Origin: Aquila chrysaetos chrysaetos | Taxonomy: Eukaryota > Chordata > Aves > Accipitriformes > Accipitridae | DNA: 64,000 nucleotides | Reading direction: 5' to 3' | NCBI RefSeq assembly: GCF_900496995.4 | Contig: NC_044011.1 | Location: 13,858,041-13,922,040, forward strand | In this document: one piece after another, positions 26,734-53,500 of the stretch | Position numbering within the stretch: the stretch's first letter is position 1 | How the letters are laid out: each line of letters begins with the position of its first letter | Notes under the pieces: generated by a model | What the model saw: only the letters and a program-made list of their open reading frames with translations | Told to the model about the DNA's origin: nothing | The model's database searches: none | Position numbers and translations under genes: made by a program

Positions 26734-29700
26734 CCTACATTCAGCTCTTCCATGTTCTAGGTATTTTGTTTGTTTTCAAATCTGTTCTCCTTTGAAGCAC
26801 TTGGTACTTCTAAAGCTGCAGCCCAGACATCTCACAGGAATAAATTTCTCTCTTAGTGCTATGATGGAAGTTTCTGTAAAGCTCCCCCTTTTTCCTGAGA
26901 ATGAAAGAGAAAACTGAAGAGGAAATACCTGTCTGGGTCACTTCCAATAACTTAAAAGCAAGAGAAGTTATCTGATGCCTTAATCTTATTTCAGTTTTGT
27001 TTAATCAAAAACTATCAAGGATTTCACAGGAGATTAATATTTTGATCTAGTTCATCACCTTTTAATCTGGCGACAGCTGAAATTTACAGCTAAGGGCACA
27101 GCTAAAGGCTGCACTGTAACACTGCTTCTGCTTCTTACCAAATTCACTACTCAAGTAAAAATAAAAGTCAGCCTTCTGTGTTCTTGCTGTAAATGTGTGA
27201 GAACTGTACTATAAGTATAGAAATGCAGCTTGTCTTTGTTTTCCTGAATAGTGAGTCAAATAAAAAGCAAGCCCCCCACTAAATCTAGCTTTTCTTCTTC
27301 AGATACTCAAGATCCACTGCAAACTACCAGTCAGTACCTCATCCAGCAAGTAGAAACTACAGTAGATGAAGAGACATTACCTGGCAAGTTACCAGAGACC
27401 CCTCTTAGGATAGAACCTCCATCTTCTTACAAGGTAGTTTTGTTGTTTGTTTACTTTAATTATTAGTGTATACCTTTAAAGACTGGTCTAAAAAGGAAAA
27501 GCAGTTTTTTCCCCTCCCTCTGTTTTTTTCCCCTGTTTCCCCAGAGATGAAATGCATACCGCTTGGTGACATTTCTATGAGGAAAAGTTGTAGTCACATG
27601 CTGCAGACAGAGCTGAATGTTATTCAGTATTACAGTTTGAGGGAATAAACTTCCCCATTTTTAGTATTGTCTACAGAAACACATACAAATATTATGTTTT
27701 CCTCCTTTGTGGATGTTCACAGAACAAAAAAAACCCAGCATTGTTAGGATTCAGATAGTGGGCTTTTCTCATGTAAAGACCAAACACAACATCCACTTAA
27801 AGATCGTTAAGAAGGTATGTAACATTCCTAGGCCTTTGTCTTTGGTCCTTTATTTTTAATTTGAAAAAAAAGCAACATAGAATTGCCATTCCTACTTAAC
27901 CTAGTATTGACTTCTCAGAGTACTGTTTTGCTGCTTTATATTTGTTAAAAACTAGGATTTTCTATTGTGTGAGGTATCTGACAGTAAACTGACTTCCACT
28001 GAAGTCTGAGAAATCCCCACAGCCAACCACTAAAAAGAACAGACCTTTACAGACATACTCTAGGAAACTTAAAAAAATAACCAACTTCCTAAATTACCCC
28101 TTAGCAGTGAGGAATTGTTGGGTTTTTTTACTCCAGCAGGAATGAAATGGGTTTCTAAATCCTGCAATGTTCTGACCTCACAGATACTTCATGAGAGTGA
28201 GTTGTGATATTTACATTATACCAAGCTAAGCATTTATAACGATTTCAAATATTGTTTAGCTTTAAATTACATCATTTTTTCCTGACTCTGCTTGAGTGCT
28301 TACCCCTGTGGGAGATGGGCCATTGGTCTCACCTGCTGTAAGAAACACATAACAGCTTGAGAAGTTTCAGTTCCAGGTTAGGTAAGGATGGGCTTGATGG
28401 CCTCCTCTGTGGCTGAAAGACTTTATAACCTACTACTGAGACAGGAGGGCCAAAACAGTAAGCTGGAAGTTACAGATAGGCTAGAGAAGGTGCTACCTCT
28501 CTCCTGGGCTGTCAGTAACCTTTTTCCCTGCTGTACACTGCCATGGTATCATAGCTTCTCTGTGCCTAGGCCAAATAGCTCACCCTTCACCTGCTCTGTT
28601 CAAGTGTCCTTTATTTTCTAAAGTGGCCTTTCCTTTCAGGGAACTCTGCTAAGATGATCAGAGAACTAAACCTTCACCCATTCCAAACTTTGTAGAAGAA
28701 AGAGGTCCGAGTCACCAGTTAATTCCATCCTGCTTTTATGTATGTTTAAGCATAGATAAATTTAAGTAAAACCATCACCATGTAATGTGATTCAGCAGTA
28801 GCTACAAAAACTGCACTTGCTGTGTTTTGCAACCTATCTTTTTATTTTTACCTGTTTGGTTGTAGGTGATGTGCCAGTGGGTAGAAGACTTGAGAAAAGG
28901 GTTGTGCAGATTCTGGTTTCGATCTTTACCTGTCTTCTTTAGTTTGATGGAAGTCATTGTAGTTGGAGTTGTTGGAGCAGCTCTTATTCTCAAACTCTTA
29001 AAGGTGATTTTTCCTTCCTGTGAAAACAAGTAAGTAATTTTTGCTATTTTTTTTTTCCACTGATGAAAGCAAAACATTAACTAAAAAAAATCTTTCAAGA
29101 AGCAGCCCCATTCTGTAGGAAGATGGTGGGAACAATTCAGTGAAAAGGCTGCCGGTAACTTTCCATTCCAAGTGACCTTTTGACACATAGGCATTTCAGA
29201 GGAACATGGGAAAATCTTTCACTGGAAATGTCTTTAGCTTGGCTGTCATACTGCCAAGTTTTTACCAAGTCTTCTAAGGACTACATTGTGAGACACCATT
29301 AACATAGCTCTAAGAGAGGAGGGTGAGAAGCTAGAGCTAAAACAATTCCAACAACACTAAAGCTTTTCCTATTCTACTGTGTTGGACTTATAGTAGTTAT
29401 GAAAGGCCTCAAATTTGGCTTCGCAAATTTGTGTGGGAATTCTCCCAAGGAGGAGCTACCTGTATAGGCAGTTTATAAGCTGTAGTGATTGATGCTAGCA
29501 TTGGTGGCAAAAGGTCATAAATAAAGTTGACTGCAGATGGCTTTATTCACTCGGTGTGTTAGTAGCAACACTAATACTTTTCAGAGAAGTAAGCTCTCAA
29601 AACAAGCGGTGGAAAGATGAATTAGTAACTGCAACTAAGAAATCAGTATAGATTTAGTGCTGGAATGGGCAAGCATGTATATTTTAAAGCAACCCAAGTC

Positions 29701-31017
29701 AATTCTGGAAGTCCTAACCCTTGGAACCATACCTTCTTTCAGGAGAAGTGACCGACAGTGTAGCATGCTTCATCACCCACAAGCACAGCTGATGTCTTCA
29801 AATGTAACTGACCAGCTGTGCTTCTGAGTGGCTTCTAAGTGCAGTTAATTTATGTATCCACCCAGGGATATGAGTGGCCTTAGTTCTTCTGACAGAGCTA
29901 GAAAAATGGAGGGTTGGAAGATCAGGAAGGTTGGAAACTGCAGTGAGAAAAGAGACCATGCTTCCCCCTGATGTTTCACAAAGCATGCTGTCAGATTGGA
30001 GTACTTTTAACTGATTTGTTAGAGCAGAAAAAGCAAAGAAACACTTTGCACTCCCCACAGCAGTAAGCAGCTTAGCACTGCCACATGTTGAACTTTGAAC
30101 TAAGTAGAACTAGGAAGAAAATTCTAATCCCCATAAACTGTTCAGCAAAGTGTCTGACAGCCTGTCCATGGCAGAGGTCAGCACAGAGCAGAGGAACCAG
30201 CCTGCAGTAATTTCTCTTCCAATTGGAGAACATGGCTTTTGTGCATGGTTTGTCAGAGTATTTCAAGAAATTGTAACACTGGAAGGATGGTCCTTAACCC
30301 CCTTTTAAAAAAAAAAAAACCAAACAACAAAACCAAAACAAAACCGCCAAAACAACAACGAAACAAAACACCCACCAAAACCACAGTCATTTTTTTGCTA
30401 CCTGTATAAAGTGGTCCTGTAAAAAGTGGTGAAAGTTTAATTTGTGATTGTAAACCAGTAAGAATGAGTAGGAGGTCTCTTTTGGTGAATGACACAGTTG
30501 CCAGTGTGAGTCAGGACCTCCCCCCAGGTCTTTAATGCCATTCTACAGTACTGTGATAAAACTAGAGGCTTTAGCTAGTCTTAGAGAATTAGGTGCAAGG
30601 GCCTGACAAAGTAGCCCGACAGCAGGTAGTTTTAGGCTACTATGAAATTAAGCATATAGAGCCTATGCTACTGATATCTCAGATGCAGAAACTGGGTGAA
30701 GGGACTCCTCTAAAACCACAGCTGGTACATTTGGAACCAGTTTTCCATCAAGTTTTTGTTCTTGCTTCATAAAAGAGATTATGAGGGTAATACTTACTTG
30801 ATGCATTGATTTAAACTAAGTTTGGGGAGTTTAAGAATAAACCTAATTTTTAGAATATGGAATTGTTTTGTATATTGTTTTCTAATGCCAGGTAATCTTA
30901 CCTTTCAGAGGCATCCTTCTCCTGGATCAAGTCAGCTTTGTACCTGTGATTACCATCAGCTTGCCTTCAGATCTTCCAGACAGGAAAAATAATTTAGATG
31001 AGAAAGCATGTACTTAA
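12147..31017 (+). CDS. GINM1: GINM1, glycosylated integral membrane protein 1 (complete, 338 aa)
   Basis: Exons 12147-12242, 21150-21209, 21383-21479, 24281-24432, 26388-26544, 27252-27433, 28866-29029, 30909-31017; all GT-AG, total 1017 nt ending TAA. The start has A at -3 and G at +4. Residues 1 to about 26 form a leucine/alanine-rich signal peptide. The ectodomain has sequons N56 (NIT) and N158 (NYT). The conserved cores [24 protein letters not shown] and QTTSQYLI match the mammalian protein. A hydrophobic helix at about 271-293 ([14 protein letters not shown]) predicts a type I membrane protein with a tail of about 45 residues ending KACT. Human GINM1 is about 330 residues. Exon 6 opens with a Ser/Pro/Lys-rich insert ([17 protein letters not shown]) that I believe is absent or much shorter in mammals. 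Molecular function is not established for the family. Confidence 0.96.
12256..12283 (+). other. G-quadruplex-forming array at the start of GINM1 intron 1
   Basis: Five G-runs of three or four, each separated by three bases (GGGGATCGGG unit, then GGGACC units), directly follow the exon 1 donor on the transcribed RNA strand. It satisfies the usual G3+N1-7 quadruplex rule. Confidence 0.7.
12311..12357. repeat. Pure pyrimidine tract, CT then CCCT repeats
   Basis: 47 uninterrupted C/T bases: a TC dinucleotide run followed by CCCT units. The complementary strand is all purine with repeated GGGA, so it can form a quadruplex or a triplex. It lies about 70 bp inside GINM1 intron 1. Confidence 0.8.
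16954..16985. repeat. Short perfect hairpin in GINM1 intron 1
   Basis: 12-bp perfect arms (16954-16965 and 16974-16985) with an 8-nt loop. Pairing continues a few bases outward if a 3-nt bulge is allowed. Function unknown. Confidence 0.75.
18215..18420 (+). mobile_element. Possible degenerate CR1 LINE remnant
   Basis: Segments such as CAGGTTAGACGTTAGGAAAA and a following CATCACTGGAGAACTTTAAG resemble the 3' part of avian CR1 elements, where a similar order of motifs occurs. The match is patchy and the edges are unclear, so this is tentative. Confidence 0.35.
19024..19047. repeat. 9-bp-arm palindrome
   Basis: GCCAATTTA and its exact reverse complement flank a 6-nt spacer containing TAAT-type homeodomain cores. 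It may be a paired protein-binding site or chance. Confidence 0.6.
21210..30908 (+). other. GINM1 introns 2 to 7
   Basis: Introns between the eight GINM1 exons. They hold simple repeats (TC/T run near 21488-21520, GTTTT run near 26690-26730, C run near 25049, A-rich CAAA-type tract near 30307-30380). No further gene, tRNA or recognisable transposon was seen. Confidence 0.65.
30307..30380. repeat. A-rich low-complexity tract
   Basis: Poly(A) followed by AAAC and CAACAA units on the plus strand, in the last GINM1 intron. Simple sequence; similar tracts recur at 33602-33660 and 36997-37080. Confidence 0.65.
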
Positions 31018-31800
31018 TATTGTGTTTACTTTGGAGTTACTGTTTTTTAAAAACAAATTTTTAGTTGACCTGAAATTTGGCACTTGATCTTAATACCTTG
31101 TTTGTTTCCTACTAAGAAAACTAAGTGAGTTGATTCATTGGTAAAGGGACACTCAGGCTGAGGCCCAAAGCTGAATTCCCTGTGCCTCTCCGTAAACATG
31201 CAGCCTTTTCAAAAGCTTCAAAATAAAACAGCTTTCCACCTTGAGGGCTATCATTGGTTTTAACTTCTGTGAAGTCACTTTTCCACACCTCAGACAGGGT
31301 GCTGGCTCCCTTCATGCCCATAGTCAGCTATCCTGAATAGCAAGATGATGAAATTCAGGGTGTCCTGAAGTCTCCAGATAGCATTCTTCAGAAAAGGACG
31401 AAGGAGTATTGCAAACATCAGCTGTGCCTGCAAGCCTAAACAAAGCTGACCAACCTGGTTTCAGGTCTCTTAGGGTTGAGTGTGCCTTGCAAGGAAAATA
31501 TCACTACCAAACATTTGTGCTACTCAAGTAATTTGACATTTTGTATATGCAAAATAAAAATTAAAAAGGCAGACTTACACGTCAAGCACTTTATACTTTT
31601 ATGGCCCCTTCCACTCATAAAAATTGTTAGCACTTGTAAACAACGTGCTTTTTGTATCTGTGACAGCAGTACTATGTGAAGTCTCAAAAGAAAAAAGAAA
31701 ATTCTACAAAAGTACTGGCTTACTATTGCCAAGTAGGCCCAGTCTGCCCATGCTGATTTGTACTGTTAACATTTTTCAAATAAACATTTAAATTGTTTAT
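31018..31800 (+). other. GINM1 3' untranslated region
   Basis: Sequence from the stop codon to the best polyadenylation signal at 31779-31784. An earlier AATAAA at 31553-31558 could serve as a proximal site and one at 31946-31951 as a distal site. Which is used cannot be decided here. Confidence 0.6.
31779..31784 (+). terminator. GINM1 polyadenylation signal (AATAAA)
   Basis: Canonical hexamer 762 nt after the stop codon. A GT-rich element (TGTGTTCCTGTGTG) follows at about 31806-31819, the usual spacing for cleavage-factor binding. Cleavage would fall near 31795-31805. Confidence 0.65.
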
Positions 31801-34800
31801 TAGACTGTGTTCCTGTGTGCATCTATATTTAGTTTAGTAAAATAGTAGTTTGCCAAATGTGTTAGATGCAGGGTAGTATTTGTCTTTTAGCTTTTCATTG
31901 TTCTTATTTACAAAAATTGTTTGTCAGAAGAATGACTAGGAGAAAAATAAAAGAACCTTAACTACCTGGCATTAGACTGAGTACAGTTATCATTTGAGTG
32001 ATCAGAATTATCTATGTTCAGCTTAAGCTTTTAGAGTGAGGGAGAAAAGCTAGGATTCCCCCCCCTTGAGGAAAGATTATCATAAGCTTAACGAGATCTC
32101 TAAGTTATTCAGATACTTGTCCTTACAGCTGGTCTGTGACAGGAACAGCTCAAGTTGTCTCACTAATCTGACAGCACTGCAGTGATGGAAGAAACATTTC
32201 TAACACTGACTTGTCTTGCAAAAAAAACAAAACGAAGAACGCTACCTAGCAGCGCAGCATGGTATACGTCAGCCTGTGATAACAGGGACGCTGCTAAAAA
32301 AAAAAAAAAAAGGGAAGTTTGAATTTTATTTTTTGTTCTAGCACCTTGTGTGTTTGTACTTCGCATTTACTTCCTCAAGCTCAGTGTCATTAGACCATAG
32401 GAGCCCAAACATTTGCCAGATGTCCAGCTGAGTAAGGATGATAGAAGTGGGGGCTGTGTCACAAGCGGCTGGGTGCTTGGGGCAGGTGTGGAGCCATGAG
32501 ACACTGGAGCAGGGCAGCTACTCTGCTGGTCGGGAACCAGTGGCAGCGACTGACAGCCCTGGAGCCCCAAGCAGTGCTTTCCAGGACCATACCATGAGAG
32601 AGCGACTGTAACGAAAACATAACCGTGTAAGACAGAGGTGATGCTAGAGCTACAGGGGCATCTGAATTAAGAATTCAATTTAGTGAAAGAAAACACATGA
32701 CAGAGGGGTCGTCATCCATGGCTAAACAAGAAACTGCTAAGACTCTGGCACAGGAATGGTGACTGCACAGACAAGAGCAAGTCTTCAAACAGTTGTAGAC
32801 AGGCAACTCTCTGTATGTTGGAAATTAATGCTCTTTCCACTTCAGGAACATAGCCCAGGCATATTTGAACATATAGTTCAAATAGAAGTGATGTATAAGG
32901 CTGAAATTTAGCTGCTTCGGGGGAAAAAAGAAGAAAGTAGGATGGACATGAAACACAACAGTTCTTCGTTACTGCACAAGCACAGTATGAATTGTACTGC
33001 AGATGGAAATTCGGCAGCTGTTACCATGTGCTCTTTGCATTCGTACTTCAGAAACTAAACGAAGCACCTGCACAGCAACAAGAGATTTAACTCTAAACAG
33101 CTGCAACATAAATGAGTGGTTAAGCCTGAAGAAGTTTTAATACTGCTTCACAACTTGGCCAATTTCCATGAGCAAAATAATCCTCTTCTGTATTGTGTTC
33201 TAAAAAGTTACAAAGCACAAGGAAAGAAATACTACCGTCAGATGAATGAAATTAAATAAAAACCAATAGTGCAAATCTTGAACACAGTAATTGCCAGACA
33301 GTATTACTGTGCTATGGAGCTGGAGCTATCAAGTCTTAAAAAAGCGTTAGTGTCCTGCTTTAGCATGCACATGGTTTTCCTGAGTCATAAAAGCCTCATG
33401 CCTTTCAGAAGAGCGCTACTTTCAGCTGGGACCACTCTGACCCATTTTGTAAAACAGTTTAAAAACTCCTTCCCACAACTAACACAGTTAGGAAAGGGCA
33501 ACTGTCCTGCATGCCAGTCACAGTAGGTCTCATTTTTCCAGGATGTGAGTTGACAGAGATACAGGTGCCAGCTAGGGGAAAGAAAGGGGGTGCAGAACTA
33601 AGAAAAAAAAAAAAAAAAACCAACAAAAAAACCCAACAAAAAAAATCCACTACTACCCAAAAAAACCCACTCTGTAGGATGGCAGTAGGTTTTTAGGAAA
33701 GGCAAAATCTCTTATCTCACCACAAATTGTGCCTCACTGCAGCCCCCCTTGTTCTGTCTCACCCTCAGAATGTCTCTCTGCCTTTTACACACACCGAGTT
33801 AAGCAGCCCTGGCCCTTCCCTCCAGAGGGTTTGGTATCATCCTGTTCTGCATTCCAAAACAAAACAAACCTCTGAGCTACAAATTCAGCATCTACCACTT
33901 TCCCCCTGCCCCGACCACGTATTACACAGGTGTTCACTCTGTTCATTTAGAGCAAACAGGGCTGGTTAAGCTGTAGTACTAAAGTATTGCTTTTAAAATG
34001 AAGTTTACTTTAGAAGTTCTCAAAATATATCACGCTTTCAGTCTAAGTGCAACATCAGCGCATAGCAGACAGCTTTACACTCATCCTAACATACAAACAG
34101 AAAAATAAGTATGAAGAGAACCCACTTCTTCAAAATACTGCACCTTTTCCTTAACTCTTGACACACATGGCTATCCTTTTGAAAGGAAAGAGGTAAATTT
34201 GTTTTCCATTTTGGAGATGGAAGTCTGTAAAAACAGACACACTTTTATACTTACCCCCCAACTTCTTCCCTTTTTTTCTGGGTTCATTATGCCAGGTCCA
34301 CCCAGGGATTCAGGACCTCTCCACAATATCTGCATCTCTGTGTCTTACTACAGTGCCTCATCACTGGCACTGCTGAAAGTCCCTTTTCAGCATGTCCAGC
34401 TGTCACTCACGACATTGTGCTGAATTTTGAGTACATAAACAAGATGTTCACGATAATGGCATTTACACAACTGTGTACTTGGGACGCATTTGCCTTCTAC
34501 TCAGACTGCAACTTTTCATTATCATTTGTCCTTCCCATCTGCCTTGCAGCATCTGAAGAGACACCTGAGCAGGAATTCCACAGCCAGTTCCCTATGGCAT
34601 GTATCTACTGGCTGAAACAAGTCTAGACATATTTGATTAATGAAAAAGCATGAGGTTCAGCTGTAAGCAGAACTACAGCTGCCTGCTCTGAGACAAGGTA
34701 GCAGGAAAAATAATGTGTTTCCAAAATAATAGGAGATGGACAGAAGTGATAGATGTTTTAGTTACAATGACCAACTGTTGAGCAAAATCTGTGATGACAT

Positions 34801-35580
34801 AAATGGTCACTGTAGAACCACTCAGAGAACTGTTTCTACATTCCACTTGTCAAGTAATGCAAAAAGAGAATTTAGATTTTACATCAATTGTAAAGTCAGG
34901 GTTATGGACAGAAAACAATTGAGCACAAACATAACACACACACTGCCTTACCAGAATAAATATGCAGTGTAAGCCAGGACCCAACCTACTGGTCTAGGGT
35001 TTGAAGCTTACACAGTACCATACAGTCAAGGAAGAACAACATATTTCAGTATTAATGCCAGAAAGCTTTTGTTTTCTCTCAGACTTACAAGGAGACTGCA
35101 CACATGACTCTGCATCAGGGCTGGCTGCACCGAATTGGTTTACACTGGCTGGATGTATTTTAATATTACTTAATAGATACTGTAAGCCAGTGATGATCCT
35201 ACCCCTTGCTTAAACTTCAGTTGAATCTATTGACTCTTAGTAGCGCAAGGGTTGCTGTTCTAAATCTCAACCTTTATATTAATACCTTAGAAACCGTTTA
35301 AGGGTAGAATTCTCTAAGATCAGTTAGCAAAACAATCTATGTAACTGCCCCCTGTTCATCCCATTTTCTAGTTCTCAGCATTCCTTACTCATTTACCAGG
35401 GCTAGTTTGGGTTTCCTTTGGTGTAATTGCTATTTTTCAAGAGTAAACCCTCTGATGCAAGAGTTCTAGTGTTAAATTTAAGTCACTTTAAAATCTTGAA
35501 GATCAAAGCAGATCCCATCAGTATTTTTCACATTTGAGAAAAATGGGTAACTTCCGAGCTAGTTCAAAGAGAGCTAGACA
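31801..35580. other. Convergent intergenic region between GINM1 and KATNA1
   Basis: 3.8 kb between the two 3' ends. It contains A-rich simple tracts (about 32296-32311 and 33602-33660) and a GC-richer patch near 32400-32580. I recognise no gene. Open frames here are 60-85 codons, overlap on both strands and carry no domain. Confidence 0.65.
33602..33660. repeat. A-rich low-complexity tract
   Basis: Poly(A) grading into AAC/CCCAAC units on the plus strand, between the convergent genes. Confidence 0.65.
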
Positions 35581-35601
35581 GAATTTGCATTTTAAAAAAA
35601 A

Positions 35602-35607
35602 TTTATT
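35602..35607 (-). terminator. KATNA1 polyadenylation signal (AATAAA)
   Basis: Canonical hexamer on the minus strand about 120 nt after the KATNA1 stop codon, giving a 3' UTR of roughly 140 nt. No closer hexamer is seen. Confidence 0.7.
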
Positions 35608-35726
35608 TAGACATCTGTTGCTCTTAAATTACAAAAGTTAAAAAGAGCACGCAGTGCACTGACACACTACTTATTACTTATAAAGCTGTTTTAAGACATA
35701 AGGTGGCTTCTTCAAGATAAGACAAC

Positions 35727-50553
<14,827 letters not shown>

Positions 50554-50566
50554 GTTCAGCATGAAG

Positions 50567-53500
50567 CTGAAAAAAATAGGAAATATTAAGGAAAAAAAAA
50601 ATAATCCCAGGACGAGAACAAATTTTTGCAACTATTTTCATGTGCTCATTACCTCATTTGGCATATCAAAATATAGAAGCTAGAAATATACTCGTTAGAA
50701 GAAGGTCCTAGAACAAATGTCATCCATACAAAAAGATAACTGTTTCTCTATTACTAGAAATTAAACTCTTCACTTCATAGAATTATTTAATGTGATGAAG
50801 ATTCTGTTGAAAAGCGTATACAAGATAGGCAGATTTAAATGCACTGTTGCAAGCCACAATTGCACACTCTCCTTCCCTCTTTATCATATTGTAAGATAAA
50901 TTGGTATTTTACTGTTAGCACTACAACAGCATCCATACTATAATGGCCTGTGGTTTAAAAAAAAAAACTCCAACAAACAATAAACGAAAGCCCTTCTTCC
51001 AGATGCATTAACTTCTGTTAATTTTTTTGCCTTATTCCACACATACAAGTTTAACAGTCTGATTTTGCCTTGTGGAGAACACCATTTTTCCATTTGTTTG
51101 ATTTTACAACTCTTCAGTTTTATTTAATGTTTCTTTGAAACAAATATCCACCTTCCATGCCCAGCTTGCACCTTCCTATCACCTTCATTTTTACACTTAA
51201 AAAGAAACTCTTGAAAAATGTTGAGGCTGCTAAGTTATCACTGAGAGGTAAGGAAAGGCCAGAATTAGACATTTAGTGTGTAGCTACCCACTCTATTTAA
51301 CATATTGTTCAAACCATGCTACTCTTTCCCACCAGTGGGTTTTTTGGTTGGTTTTGGTTTTTTTTTTGGAGCAAACATCATGGACTGTGACCACTTCCAC
51401 TTTGCAGCATTAGCAGAATCTGTGCTTTTAGATTAGAATAGCACACAACTATTATTTATACAAATACAGTAATAAGTAGAAGCAGTAGACTTATTCTTTA
51501 CAGTCACCACCGTCCACAGAGCAGTCATCCTATGTTCTTATCCATTACTTATACATCCCAGCCCCTTCTTGTCTAAGATACCTGCACCGTGTCCTCTTTT
51601 CCTGTCTCTTGCACACCAAGAACTTCCCCACTCTCCTCCTAATTTCCTAGAACCAAGCACAGAAAACATTAAAGTAAGCAAATAAACATGCCTGCAAGAG
51701 AGTTGTCTTGCTCTTATTTCAGTACCTGTACCCACTATCAGTAAGATGCAACTGCAGACAAGCAATTATGCCTAAGCCCTGGGATGAAGCATACTTGATA
51801 CAGATCAACTATTTAAAGAATTTAAGAGGTACTAAACTCACATGCGCAATAAACAGATTTAAGACTGAACACATTTCAAGACCAGGTCAGGGTCAGATTC
51901 GGACGCATTATCAGAGGTTTCAGAAGCCACACTTTGCACACACCAGACAATGTACTGCTGAAATGTTAGCTCCCCATTGTAAAGAGGAGCTGCTAAGTAC
52001 AAATCAAACATTTTAAGACTTCTGGTCCTTTTTCTGTCCCCTTCCCAAGTAGCTTTATGCACAAGACACACAGCTGATCCATTCCTGAGACAACATGGTC
52101 TTCTTTTTGCTTCCTTCCACTTCTTTCCCCAGTTTCCCTTGAAGCAGATAGCTGCTGTGAAAAGTTCCAGCCCAAACAGCTCCACTGCTGCCAGAGTTTT
52201 GCTGAAGACAGGCCTCTGACAGCCTGCACCCATCCACGCAGAAGGGACCCGTGGGGCTGACTCTGGAAACCTGCCATCATAAGAACCTACGCTATATAAT
52301 CTCACTCTGGCCAGAGACTTGCTGAGCTGGCCATGATGTCTACAAGCTGATATAGTTAATGTGACCAGCAACTACAAAGACTACCATATCCCAGGCTAAT
52401 TAGGCTTTGGCGACAACAGTTTGACTTCGGAGTTTTGTTGGTTTTTACCTCAGGAGCAAGAGCCTGAAGGTGTTTGTCAGCTGCTGTATGGATCATCACA
52501 CAGATATTACCAAAGTTTTCCCTGCTATATTTAGGAGCAAGCTTTTCCACTCCTGCTCATCCTACCAGATACACCTGTTTGCCTGTCCTGAGAATTCAAA
52601 CTGATGACTAACACTACTGAAATCACAAGTTGAGCAAGATGCTAATAAACATTTTAAAAATCAAGTAACAGCAAGTTACTAAAGCCAAACTAGACTTTCA
52701 AACACAGAGAGAAGTCATAGATAACTTTTTTAACATTGAATGCTGTACAGCGATCCAAGCAGAACAGCAATTCTGTTTAAATATCCAGGGAAAAAAAAAG
52801 CAAGCTTGTAAGAGTAGTTTTCATCTGGAAATGTGAAAATAGCAAGAATAAAAAAAACAAAAACCAAAACCTAAAAAGGCTAAGTCAGAAAGATATGAAA
52901 GCTTGGGACCAAAATTACAGTAGTGAGAGAAGACAGAGAAAAGAAAGACAGAAAGGAGAAGCAGACACATAAGAATGAATTAACATCTCCTATGGTGGGG
53001 GAGGGAACAAGATGCTTACTTAAGTTTATAATGCTTCCAACATAACCAAAAGTAGTAATTCCAATGAAAATCCAGGAATGTATCCGTTTCATCAGTGGTA
53101 CTGAAAATGCAAGAGAATTTAGTTTAAACTAGAAAACCACTTTAATTTGTTGCTTCAAGTTGAGTCACAAGAGCAGAAGAACTTGAAGTGGCTTCCAAAT
53201 ACAAGGCTCTTGTGTACAAGTGGGGCAGAAAAAGCTGCTGACTCTGCTTATGTCTGGACATGTCACTGCTGCTGCCACTTGAATACAGGCAGTATCAGAG
53301 CTGGCACACTAATGTGACTCTATAGGCTTACTGCACCTGTAACTGAAGATGCTGAAGCAGTTCTAAGATGGAAAAAAAACTGAGTTAGAGTACTAATCTG
53401 AAACCAGATTAAAGTTTGCAGCAGAAAGTCATAGTAGACTGTGGCAGCTCAGAGTAGGGTGTAAGATACATAAGGGAGAACTGTGAGTATGCACAAATCC

